Virus record (IMG/VR): IMGVR_UViG_3300030104_000577
Span: 1 to 59,441 of that record
From: a virus
DNA length: 59,441 nt
Strand: one strand, 5' to 3'
Below are positions 32,309 through 40,028 of this stretch, piece by piece. The first letter of the stretch is position 1. Every line of letters begins with the position of its first letter. Below the pieces are notes generated by a model, which was not told the origin of the DNA, searched no databases, and worked only from the letters and a program-made list of their open reading frames with translations. The position numbers and the translations under genes were made by a program.

Positions 32309-33077
32309 CAATGCCTTCCTTATATGCTTTTTTCCATCCTACTATTACATCCCTACGAGGTAAACCATTCCACGCAGTCTTAGTTTGCTTTTCTACAACC
32401 TTTACACAACTGGGGTGAAGTTCATGTAGTCTATCAGCACCTGCGTTATGCACGTCGATAGTTCTCCACTCACTACAACCACCATCAGCATTAGAGGACT
32501 TTTGACCTTGAGCGTAATAAAAACTTACCTTGCATGCCTTACCTTTCCTGAGTAGTTGTAGAGCAATGTCAAAATCTTCCATCACCTGAGTTCTGCCCCA
32601 CTCAATATCGTCAGGGAATGCATCTAAATTATATCCCAACACTCTCATATACCTAGTGTTTTCTACACATAAATCTTCAACACGGTTGTTACCTTCTCTA
32701 GCACTTATGCCCACATGAGCGTAACCTTGATCCATCCACTCGTCAAGTAATCCAAACAGAGCAGGATACTCATCAGACTCTAAGTATCTTAAATGCCAGT
32801 CAGTTGGGCTTTTACGAATATAAAACCGTAAGTCATCATCTAACATAACCACACGTGGATCTGTACTTTGTTCTATTATATATTTTCTTTTATAGCTAAT
32901 ACCTTTAATAAACGAAGGAACTATCAGCTTCTGTACGTCTGGATATTTGTGATACTTATCCTGCTCGTCTTCGTCTATGGCTAGTATTACTGTGCCATCC
33001 TTAATCATGTTTTCTGGAAAAAACTCTAGGGTAACTTGACTCTCAGGTCTACCCCTCGTCGGTATGTATATCTTCAT
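32289..33077 (-). CDS. TET-associated-type glycosyltransferase (TAGT-like)
   Basis: This 262-residue GT-A-like enzyme starts MKIYIPTRGRPESQ; its metal-binding acidic motif is VVMLDDDLRFY (Asp80-82), after KGISYKRKYIIEQ. Further conserved-looking segments are GHVGI-like YAHVGISAREGNN and QVMEDFDIALQLLRKG. The fold and the surrounding base-modification genes match the glycosyltransferases that attach sugars to hydroxymethyl-pyrimidines in phage DNA. The second of two adjacent ATGs has the better spacing (5 bases) from AGGAG. Sugar and acceptor are unknown. Confidence 0.65.
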   Translation of the reverse strand: MKIYIPTRGRPESQVTLEFFPENMIKDGTVILAIDEDEQDKYHKYPDVQKLIVPSFIKGISYKRKYIIEQSTDPRVVMLDDDLRFYIRKSPTDWHLRYLESDEYPALFGLLDEWMDQGYAHVGISAREGNNRVEDLCVENTRYMRVLGYNLDAFPDDIEWGRTQVMEDFDIALQLLRKGKACKVSFYYAQGQKSSNADGGCSEWRTIDVHNAGADRLHELHPSCVKVVEKQTKTAWNGLPRRDVIVGWKKAYKEGIDAHNNS

Positions 33078-33369
33078 CATCGCTCCTAGTTGCGTATTGC
33101 TCTACTAATATTAAATATCTTCTTAAATCATGTATATCATCCATGATACCTTCTGGTCTTGTATCATTTCTTATCGCAGAGAATATATCAAAGTTAGTGC
33201 ATCTAACTTGATTCTCTATCCTATCCCATTTACGAGCCAGCATCATAAACGCACCGATACCGCCACGCTTACGCCAACTATTGCCATAACTTTTCTCTGC
33301 TTCTACAAGCTCTTCTACATCTTGTTCAACTATGTCTAGCATTTCTTGAAATTTTTTCTGCTTTTTCAT
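33049..33369 (-). CDS. Nmad1-like (nucleotide-modification-associated) protein
   Basis: This 106-residue helical protein has SYGNSWRKRGG (27-37), ARKWDR (45-50) and DDIHDLRRYLILVE (77-90). The pattern YGxSW..rGg...ar KwdRie...D..DL..Y matches the MazG-like Nmad1/DUF1599 family, which recurs in phage modified-base gene clusters. It lies between the HD hydrolase and the glycosyltransferase with overlaps on both sides. It may process or bind nucleotides; catalysis is not proven for the family as I know it. Confidence 0.55.
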   Translation of the reverse strand: MKKQKKFQEMLDIVEQDVEELVEAEKSYGNSWRKRGGIGAFMMLARKWDRIENQVRCTNFDIFSAIRNDTRPEGIMDDIHDLRRYLILVEQYATRSDDEDIHTDEG

Positions 33370-33872
33370 ATGCCTCCATACTCCTCTATAAGTTTACCGA
33401 GTAAATTTGAACCTCGTTTATTTAACTTTTGGTTTGCTAAGTATTCAACACCGTTGCTAAATACCATGTTCATATTAGTATTGCCCATTTTTCTCTGACG
33501 CATACAGAAAAATAACAGTTCAAACATATCGGCTTGTTTAAATAAAAGTGCTTCCTTTTTACCTAAGACACTGCTGTAGTCTATGTTTAATTTCTTTTCG
33601 TAAGCAAGTTCTATTGATTTTAATGATTTGATTAAATCAGGGTTATCCCATTTGACAGGTGCTGGAATATCCCCTGTGTATAATTCAGCTACGTCATGTG
33701 TAAGTGCCTTTAGTATAGCTATCTTGCTCACATTAGGCTCTAAATATTGTAGTATGATAGCCACACCCCATGAGTGCGCACCTACTGATTGTTCGCCGAT
33801 AGTCTCTAGCGTGTGATACCTTTTTATTGTACCGCCACGCACTACCTCAAATAAATTATCTAGACTGTTCAT
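33366..33872 (-). CDS. HD-domain phosphohydrolase, YfbR-like
   Basis: This 168-residue protein carries the metal-binding HD set: His33 in GAHSWGV, His59-Asp60 in LTHDVAELYTGD and Asp115 in KQADMFELL. Spacing and the YTGDIPAPVKW segment resemble YfbR-type 5'-deoxynucleotidases. In a base-modifying phage such an enzyme could remove a canonical deoxynucleotide from the pool or trim a precursor. It overlaps both neighbours. Confidence 0.72.
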   Translation of the reverse strand: MNSLDNLFEVVRGGTIKRYHTLETIGEQSVGAHSWGVAIILQYLEPNVSKIAILKALTHDVAELYTGDIPAPVKWDNPDLIKSLKSIELAYEKKLNIDYSSVLGKKEALLFKQADMFELLFFCMRQRKMGNTNMNMVFSNGVEYLANQKLNKRGSNLLGKLIEEYGGI

Positions 33873-34689
33873 ATCTATACTTTGACCTTGGTCGACCTTG
33901 ACCTAGTCTTACTCTCTCATATTTATCAAACTCACACAAGCAATGCTCTATTTCTCTCATCTCTAGTGAGGGTAGTGCTGGATCTATATACTCGCTAGAG
34001 ACATCTAACAGTTCTTTCATCTCTGCAGTTAATTGCTCTTTCTTTATACTGTGCTGTAAATCTCTATTGTGTATTCTATTAAGTCCGCGTTTAGCTCCTG
34101 GACCAGCATTAGCCCATGTCATAATATCTTTAGCGTTTTCTAAATGCTTTGTAAACCTCAAATCAGTTACAACCTCATAAGCCATAAAACCACTAAATCC
34201 AGCATAAGGTAAATACTCTTTCCAAGTTTTTTCTAAACTGTCTTCGTAAAGTTTAGGAGGGTTATCGAACAAAGGAGTGAGTATTTTATCTATGGTTTGC
34301 TCTACCTTAGTTCCCCCTAATGTACCAGTAAGCATATACGCACCTGTGTATACTTTCTTTTTACGATTCATTCTATCTTGCATTATAGCTTTTACACGTG
34401 CAGGATTCCATGACTCTGGAAAACCTATCGCTTTTAAAGTTGGTGGGTGGTTTATTTGACGTGCTACAGACATCGCGAATGGTAAATGAGTGTGATCTTT
34501 ATACGGTTCTCTCCAGTTTTTCCTTATCCATATAGTAACTTTATCTAACTCTCTATAAACATTACAAAAACTATATGTCTGTAATATCTCATCTTGAGTC
34601 CAAGGGAATGTTCTCCCATCTTGACGTTTTAAATATATAAAATGTCTTTCGTCTATGTAGTCAAAGAACCTACGTGTATTTGATACCAT
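33856..34689 (-). CDS. alpha-Glutamyl/putrescinyl-thymine pyrophosphorylase-like (5-hmdU kinase helical domain family)
   Basis: This 277-residue protein has the family blocks ERHFIYLKRQDGRTFPWTQD (14-33), FCNVYRELD (41-49), YTGAYMLTGT (about 115), GFSGFMAYEVVTDL, WANAGPGAKRGLNR and CEFDKYERVRLGQGRPR near the end. It matches a family described in phages that make hypermodified thymine, with a helical, DNA-glycosylase-like fold. No P-loop kinase domain is attached. It might act on the modified base in DNA or recognise hydroxymethyluracil. Enzymatic activity is unproven for this stand-alone form. Confidence 0.65.
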   Translation of the reverse strand: MVSNTRRFFDYIDERHFIYLKRQDGRTFPWTQDEILQTYSFCNVYRELDKVTIWIRKNWREPYKDHTHLPFAMSVARQINHPPTLKAIGFPESWNPARVKAIMQDRMNRKKKVYTGAYMLTGTLGGTKVEQTIDKILTPLFDNPPKLYEDSLEKTWKEYLPYAGFSGFMAYEVVTDLRFTKHLENAKDIMTWANAGPGAKRGLNRIHNRDLQHSIKKEQLTAEMKELLDVSSEYIDPALPSLEMREIEHCLCEFDKYERVRLGQGRPRSKYRYEQSR

Positions 34690-35138
34690 TCTGGTACTCC
34701 TCGTTTAGTCCACTTAGCGAAATGTTTTTCACCAATATAATATTTACGATACGCTGATATAGGATCGTCAACAACCTTATACTCGTCTGGCATACATTGA
34801 GGATGTTGTTGTAATCCTTTACTTTTTATGTTTGGGTTAGGCAACGAGAGCACGATGTCAGCAGACTTATGATTATTATCTCTTTCATATCGCCAGCAAA
34901 ACTCTTCGTTTAAGTATATAGTTAAGTCTTTTAACCACAGCCAGTTATCAAGACTAGCTCCAGCCCATAGAGTACAGGGGTGTTTAGCATGTACAGGTTT
35001 ATAAGGAGCCTCTTCACCGTTAGACCACATAGCTGTACACAGCATTTGAGCAGACTCGAGTATCATTTTAGATACATGTTTATCACAGTGCATTTGAGCA
35101 CAACCTTGTATTGTTTTATCTAATTTAAAAATATTCAT
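34653..35138 (-). CDS. Conserved phage protein (HCDKHV family), linked to DNA modification or repair
   Basis: This 161-residue protein has the signature MHCDKHVSKMILESAQML (16-33), HAKHPCTLWAG, a helix WLWLKDLTIYLNEEFCWRY, QCMPDEYK and AYRKYYIGEKHFAKW. The family is widespread in phages and is sometimes annotated as a pyrimidine-dimer DNA glycosylase-like protein, which I cannot verify. Conserved Cys and His residues could bind metal. It is the first gene of the modification operon, overlapping the next by 37 bases, with a promoter-like element just upstream. Confidence 0.5.
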   Translation of the reverse strand: MNIFKLDKTIQGCAQMHCDKHVSKMILESAQMLCTAMWSNGEEAPYKPVHAKHPCTLWAGASLDNWLWLKDLTIYLNEEFCWRYERDNNHKSADIVLSLPNPNIKSKGLQQHPQCMPDEYKVVDDPISAYRKYYIGEKHFAKWTKRGVPEWYQIHVGSLTT

Positions 35139-35141
35139 GTC

Positions 35142-35179
35142 TGTATTTTACTTTACAAGTAAAGGGAAAGTATAGGATC
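35142..35179 (-). promoter_or_regulatory. Promoter-like element of the modification operon
   Basis: Minus-strand GATCCTATACTTTC (35179-35166) is followed by CCTTTACTTGTAAAGTAAA, which holds the inverted repeat TTTAC/GTAAA. The start codon is about 27 bases downstream. A near-identical GATCCTTTACTTTC precedes the primase gene at 38254-38267. Confidence 0.5.
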
Positions 35180-35191
35180 GTGGTAATAATT

Positions 35192-36688
35192 TTAAACAAA
35201 CAAAAACTCCTTCCTAGTTCTTCCTTGCACTATATGCAGATTACTCTTAGTTCTAGTAACTCCGACATAAAACGCACGGCACTCATTATCTGGATTATTG
35301 TATAGCTCTTCCCAAGTTTTCGTAGCTAAATCTGTAAGTAGAACAACATTATCTGCCTCGCCACCTTTTGCTGCGTGGATAGTGTTCAGTTTTATTTTAG
35401 AGGATACTAGATTTTCACCTCTGCGTAAACAAGATATTAAATATTCTCTCTGTGTATTACCTATAAGATCAAATGATTCATGCCATATACCGTCTACTAA
35501 TAAACCGTAGTTTGCTTTTAAGTTTTCTATGTTTAACTGAGCGTCCGCATTTACCGTTTTAAGCGTCTTAAAACCTTTTTTAATACCTGTACCAGCCTTC
35601 ATATATTTAAGGATTCTACGTATCCTTTCCGCACTGATCTTATTACCTTTTCTCAAGTGTTCCCAATCTTTTATAGCAGTCACCAAACTTTCAGATACAG
35701 ATGGTTTGTTATTTTTCTGGAAAACTCTACCACTTAGTTTAAGATAGTTTTCTACATTATTCAGTAGATAATTATTTCTTGCTAAAAACAACCACTCACC
35801 GTCTGATAAATCAACATGCTCAAAACTGGTGTGGTACGAAACACTGCCCTCTTCTACTTTAGGCTCCCAGACTTTTTCTTTTCTGTTACTTATCCTACTC
35901 ACAACTTTCAACGCTATATCGTGCACTTTTCTAGGTATGCGATAAGACTGTTTTAGATATGTGTGATTACCTTTTAGATTTATGAAGTGTTCAACATCTG
36001 CACCTGCCCATCTATAAATAGCTTGATCGTCGTCACCAGCGATGTATACATGGTCCACACCTTCGGCTAACTTTTCTACGCATCTCCACTGTAGTGTGGA
36101 TAAATCTTGTGCTTCATCTATTATCAGTACGTCTAATTCTGGTTTACCTTTTGAGGATAAAAACATTTCTAACATATCAGTATAATCTATGAGAAAATAC
36201 GCTTCCTTATATTTTGCATAACTCTTTACAAACCACTCAAAATGCATCCAAGATATATTAGAACCTGAATTATTCCATATTTCTCTTTGCCCCATACATT
36301 GATTACGAGCCATATTCTCTAGGAAAAGCATTCTATCACCTTTGCTAGACAGAGCCATCATATTTTCTCCATCCCAAGCTGAGTTTATACGCTCTCCTAT
36401 ACTCTTACTAAAGTTACGAAGATTACTTCGTGACATTACATCGCTTCTAGTCATTCCTAACCAACCATAGCAAAGTGAATGTAGTGTTCTAAAATATGTT
36501 AACTCATCTGGATCAAATCCAAACTTCACGACAGCTCTAGACAATGCTTCATTTGCTGCTTTCTTAGTAAACGCTATATAACCTAACTTATCTGGTCTCA
36601 CACCAGAGTCCAGATACTCTTCTACTTTATTTAATAGGTAGGTAGTTTTACCAGTTCCAGGTGGACCAAGGACAATGTTCCAAGTCAC
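35192..36688 (-). CDS. UvrD/PcrA-like superfamily 1 DNA helicase
   Basis: This 498-residue protein has ordered SF1 motifs: GPPGTGKTT (8-16), YIAFTKKAANEA, VLIIDEAQDLSTLQW, IAGDDDQAIYRWAGAD, LKQSYRIP, NTIHAAKGGEADNVVLLTD and AFYVGVTRTKSNLHIV. It is shorter than full UvrD, with reduced 1B/2B insertions, as in phage Dda-like enzymes. Likely the replicative or recombination helicase. Its start overlaps the primase stop by 4 bases. Confidence 0.88.
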   Translation of the reverse strand: MTWNIVLGPPGTGKTTYLLNKVEEYLDSGVRPDKLGYIAFTKKAANEALSRAVVKFGFDPDELTYFRTLHSLCYGWLGMTRSDVMSRSNLRNFSKSIGERINSAWDGENMMALSSKGDRMLFLENMARNQCMGQREIWNNSGSNISWMHFEWFVKSYAKYKEAYFLIDYTDMLEMFLSSKGKPELDVLIIDEAQDLSTLQWRCVEKLAEGVDHVYIAGDDDQAIYRWAGADVEHFINLKGNHTYLKQSYRIPRKVHDIALKVVSRISNRKEKVWEPKVEEGSVSYHTSFEHVDLSDGEWLFLARNNYLLNNVENYLKLSGRVFQKNNKPSVSESLVTAIKDWEHLRKGNKISAERIRRILKYMKAGTGIKKGFKTLKTVNADAQLNIENLKANYGLLVDGIWHESFDLIGNTQREYLISCLRRGENLVSSKIKLNTIHAAKGGEADNVVLLTDLATKTWEELYNNPDNECRAFYVGVTRTKSNLHIVQGRTRKEFLFV

Positions 36689-38196
36689 AAACTACTCTCT
36701 GTGAAGTTCTTAGTTTCTAAAGAGGTATTCTCTTCATCATACTTAAACTCTTTAATGTACCAGACATTAGTGCCTCTACCTTTTATATTCCAAAACTTAT
36801 GCTCTGCTTTTAAATCTCTTAACTTAGAAGCAATACGGTTAGTTTCCATATCTGTAAATCTATGCTTCACTAAATAATCTTTTAAGTCTTTGATTCTAAA
36901 GTATGTTTTACCGTCTTCTGTGTACGGTTTGCCTAGTAGTATCTCATCTCTTGTGTTAGCTTGAGCCATGTCTGTGCAGAAAGATTCAAGTAACTCCATA
37001 AACTGACCTTCTATGGTGACGTCATCACTGACCTCTATAATTTCCATACCGCTGTCCATCAAAGTTTGTATCAGGGTTTGCCACGCTCTTTCTTGCATTT
37101 TAGGTGGCATCATATTAAGTATTTCCATACAAGCTCTTTGAAACTTGATTTGATTCTGTAATTGCTCAGTGGTTAGTTCTAACCTTTTATCATCTATTGA
37201 TAAAAACCATAACGGTGGTTTAGTGTCTAGTTTAGATAAACTAGAGAATGTAGGAGTAGCATTACTACCGCCTATACCGAACTTACAACCACGACACCTA
37301 GCCACATTACAATAAGACCTAATAGGTTCGTCACTGCATTTATAGTTATACTCTTTCTTTTTGAGTGTACCTATGAGGGTTATAACTTCTTGCGCAGGTA
37401 GTGGTGGTTGAACATACTTACGGTTGTATTCTTCTATTTCAGTTTGCCATGTTTCGGGTGTAGACTTTTTAAGGTAAACCCCAACATTAAATAAACCATT
37501 GTTCCTGGTTCCTTGTGGAAAACCTTGCTTGAGTAATACTTGTAAACAAGGTGGACCATCTTTTATGTCATCAAGTGTAGGAACTTCTAAATCTATTAAT
37601 TTTTCATAGTCTAGAGATCTTTTTTCTACAAACTCTATAAATTCAGATACAGTTAATGCATCTCCTTTAGAGTCATAAGCGTATCTTAAAGATTCATCGC
37701 CTTCAAAATACGGCATGTTTAGCCATGAGCCTATATCTCCTCTATCAACCAATACTTCTCGTTGTTTAGGAAATATCTCAACACCACCGTAACCTAAACC
37801 AGCAGATATCTCTCTTAATTTATCCTGCATATCTCCAGCAGGTGCTTTATCTTTTAGGAAACAGTATACATGAGCACCACCGCTCTTGCTTCTACATACA
37901 ACTAACGGTAGTTTAAATTCTTCTATTTTTAATACTAACTTCTTTATGTCTAGTGAGTATGTATCTATATCTATTGCGCCCCACTTTACATGATTCTCTT
38001 CATCAATAGGTACTACACCCAGTCCACGAACACCATCTATGTGGTCTTTCCAGTGCTTAACACTAGAACCCATAGTCTTTATAGTTTTAGCAGTACCTTG
38101 TTTTTTCTGACCGACTGATGTGTTGTTTACTATAAAACTACCATGAGCACGGGAGGATCCGTAGAATATATCATGTAGTTTTTGTGCTGTGTCCAA
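36685..38196 (-). CDS. AEP-type primase (TOTE-like) with zinc-binding segment
   Basis: In this 503-residue protein the N-terminal 200 residues carry primase-polymerase motifs: WGAIDIDTY (Asp75 and Asp77), a second-motif RSKSGGAHVYCF (102-113) and VEIFPKQREVLVDRGDIGSWLNMPY. About residues 285-310 hold RSYCNVARCRGCKFG, a cysteine cluster as in primases with iron-sulfur or zinc modules. The C-terminal 130 residues look like a winged-helix (DLKDYLVKHRFTDMETN). It probably primes replication, paired with the adjacent helicase. Confidence 0.75.
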   Translation of the reverse strand: MDTAQKLHDIFYGSSRAHGSFIVNNTSVGQKKQGTAKTIKTMGSSVKHWKDHIDGVRGLGVVPIDEENHVKWGAIDIDTYSLDIKKLVLKIEEFKLPLVVCRSKSGGAHVYCFLKDKAPAGDMQDKLREISAGLGYGGVEIFPKQREVLVDRGDIGSWLNMPYFEGDESLRYAYDSKGDALTVSEFIEFVEKRSLDYEKLIDLEVPTLDDIKDGPPCLQVLLKQGFPQGTRNNGLFNVGVYLKKSTPETWQTEIEEYNRKYVQPPLPAQEVITLIGTLKKKEYNYKCSDEPIRSYCNVARCRGCKFGIGGSNATPTFSSLSKLDTKPPLWFLSIDDKRLELTTEQLQNQIKFQRACMEILNMMPPKMQERAWQTLIQTLMDSGMEIIEVSDDVTIEGQFMELLESFCTDMAQANTRDEILLGKPYTEDGKTYFRIKDLKDYLVKHRFTDMETNRIASKLRDLKAEHKFWNIKGRGTNVWYIKEFKYDEENTSLETKNFTESSL

Positions 38197-38253
38197 CTAA
38201 ACGCTCCCTTTGCGTAATTTATCGAGACCCTCTACTCTCCTTTACCTAGAAAA

Positions 38254-38267
38254 GAAAGTAAAGGATC
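38254..38267 (-). promoter_or_regulatory. Promoter-like element before the primase gene
   Basis: Minus-strand GATCCTTTACTTTC is nearly identical to the element at 35166-35179. It is followed by TTTTCTAGGTAAAGGAGAG and the primase start codon about 58 bases downstream. Confidence 0.45.
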
Positions 38268-38281
38268 GTCGATAGTTTAAG

Positions 38282-39070
38282 TTAAAATGGTGCTTCGTCA
38301 GGTGATGCTGTCGAGGCTGGCGGTGCATCTACATTTACAGTTTCAGCAAAACCTTTTGCTATCTCATATAAATGTAACTCACTTTCTTCAATGATGCCTA
38401 TTAAGTCAATGTTCCAACCAAACCAAGTACCACGGTCGTTGGACTCTTGTACCGTAGTTAGTTTATACTTATGACTGTATGAAGGCGGTGTATATACATT
38501 ACCCTCACTACCTTTTAGTTTGATACTAGACATAACAGAGTTCCATGTACGAGACTTCTTCAACTGTGTGTTAGCCATTGGTATCATGACTTGTTGAAAC
38601 GAGTCACCTTCAATAGTTAAAACATAGTGCGTAGCTGAGGTCTGTATGTAATTACCGTTAGGCAATACATCTGCATACCTCTCATCTTTTTTAGTTTCAG
38701 CTAGTATACTTGCGTCTGTGTGTTGATTCACTAAACCACCGCCACTCTCGCGAGGTTGCCACTCTAAATACATACGCTTATATGCGACAGGTAATACAAT
38801 CAAAGGGTTATCCTCTGTGTACAGTTGTTTTGTAACTGTGTTTACTACGTCACCTGCTGCTGCGCCTTCGATATAGCCACCATCGCGTTTATTTACCTCT
38901 GGGCTAAGAGCCTGTAAGATTTTTAAACGAGGTATCGTGAGGTCGTCTTGACTAACATTCTCAAGACCTTTACCTGAATCTACCTCAAACGAAGCTCCTA
39001 AACTAGCGAGAGCTGTTGAAGTTTTCTTAGCTACTTGTTTATCTTCACTTTTTACTTTTTCTTCACTCAT
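38282..39070 (-). CDS. Single-stranded-DNA-binding protein, phage type
   Basis: The 262-residue protein has an N-terminal disordered Lys/Glu/Ser stretch, the core LTIPRLKILQALSPEVNKRD, a beta-rich middle with LPVAYKRMYLEWQPRE and TSATHYVLTIEG, and an acidic C-terminal tip SPDEAPF. A terminal acidic tail ending in Phe is the interaction hook of SSB proteins. It is encoded upstream of primase and helicase. It shares one base with the neighbouring stop. Confidence 0.65.
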   Translation of the reverse strand: MSEEKVKSEDKQVAKKTSTALASLGASFEVDSGKGLENVSQDDLTIPRLKILQALSPEVNKRDGGYIEGAAAGDVVNTVTKQLYTEDNPLIVLPVAYKRMYLEWQPRESGGGLVNQHTDASILAETKKDERYADVLPNGNYIQTSATHYVLTIEGDSFQQVMIPMANTQLKKSRTWNSVMSSIKLKGSEGNVYTPPSYSHKYKLTTVQESNDRGTWFGWNIDLIGIIEESELHLYEIAKGFAETVNVDAPPASTASPDEAPF

Positions 39071-39627
39071 TATTTATTTACCTTAGTTTTTTGACCTATA
39101 TAGACATTAAAGGTATCCAAGGGTAGGTCGTTCCCTTGTTCTACCTGCTCTCTGACAAGAGCTTTCAAAGTCATAGGCTCTACCCACTTCTTTTGAGTAA
39201 GTGTGTGCCCATCTTTTTCTAGCTGTGCCATGAGTTCTTGAGCTACTTCGTCTTCACCTCTGCCGAAGTTAGCTGAAACTGTATTCTTGATAACGTCACC
39301 TAATCCGTTACTTTCAAGCCAGTTGAAACATAATTCTTTATTTTCAGGAGTTATCCTAGCTGAGTAATATGGTTGAATAGACAATTTAGTTCCGTCAAGT
39401 AACTTAAACTCACTTATACCGACCTCTCTTAATTTATCTGGTATAGTCTCTTCACTTAGTTTTTTATAATCTGCTTTTAAGTGTTTAAGTTTTTGTTCCT
39501 CGATCTCTATCTTTTGTTCTAAATCTGTTAACTGTGATCCTAACGAACCGATGTCTGCTAGATCTTTGATCTTTATTTTGGTGTCGCTCTTTGCGTCTTC
39601 CTCGAACATTTGTTCAGGTGGTTTCAT
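39070..39627 (-). CDS. Conserved replication-region protein with coiled coil
   Basis: The ATG at 39627 has AAAGAGGT 8 bases upstream; the more upstream frame start lacks a ribosome site. In the 185-residue product, residues 25-65 form a coiled coil (QLTDLEQKIEIEEQKLKHLK). A small domain follows with LREVGISEFKLLDGTKLSIQPYYSA-type sequence, WLESNGLGDVIKNTVSANFGRGEDE and a C-terminal TLKALVREQVE. This pattern is highly recurrent next to phage SSB genes, role unknown. First gene of the replication operon. Confidence 0.6.
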   Translation of the reverse strand: MKPPEQMFEEDAKSDTKIKIKDLADIGSLGSQLTDLEQKIEIEEQKLKHLKADYKKLSEETIPDKLREVGISEFKLLDGTKLSIQPYYSARITPENKELCFNWLESNGLGDVIKNTVSANFGRGEDEVAQELMAQLEKDGHTLTQKKWVEPMTLKALVREQVEQGNDLPLDTFNVYIGQKTKVNK

Positions 39628-40028
39628 AATACATACCTCTTTATAATTAGTGGCGATGTGTCTTAGTCGAGTAGGGTATCTACGCACCTAAAGGTGAAGT
39701 GCTATGTAGTTATCTCGACCTGTTTTTATGGTAAGCAAAATAGTAAGACTTGAGGCAGCATCGCCGACTACCTGTCGCTACTACTAAATAGCCCTATTAG
39801 TATTATATAGAATTAAAATTAATAAAAGCACTTTAATAAAATATTTAAGATTTGCTAATAAGCTAATAATGTAAACTCTGAATCTCTCTGTATTTAAGCT
39901 ACTCAGATAGCTATTGACAAACCTATTAACCCCATATTACCTATATATAAGTAATACTAAAACATGATGCTAGTTATTTACTTAATATATACTTTATACT
40001 TTAAACTAACTTATATAAAGGAACTAAG
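39628..40028. promoter_or_regulatory. Divergent control region between replication operon and SNF2 helicase
   Basis: The 400 bases hold no gene. Leftward: TATAAT on the minus strand (39807-39802) with a poor -35, giving a leader of about 170 bases that contains CACCT/AGGTG (39685-39696) nested inside an outer TCGAG/CTCGA pair (about 39667-39716). Rightward: TTGACA (39914-39919), 15 bases, TATTAC (39935-39940), then a second phage-type element TTAATATATACTTTATA (39982-39998) and AAGGAA before the TTG start. The structured leader may be an operator or attenuator. Confidence 0.5.
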
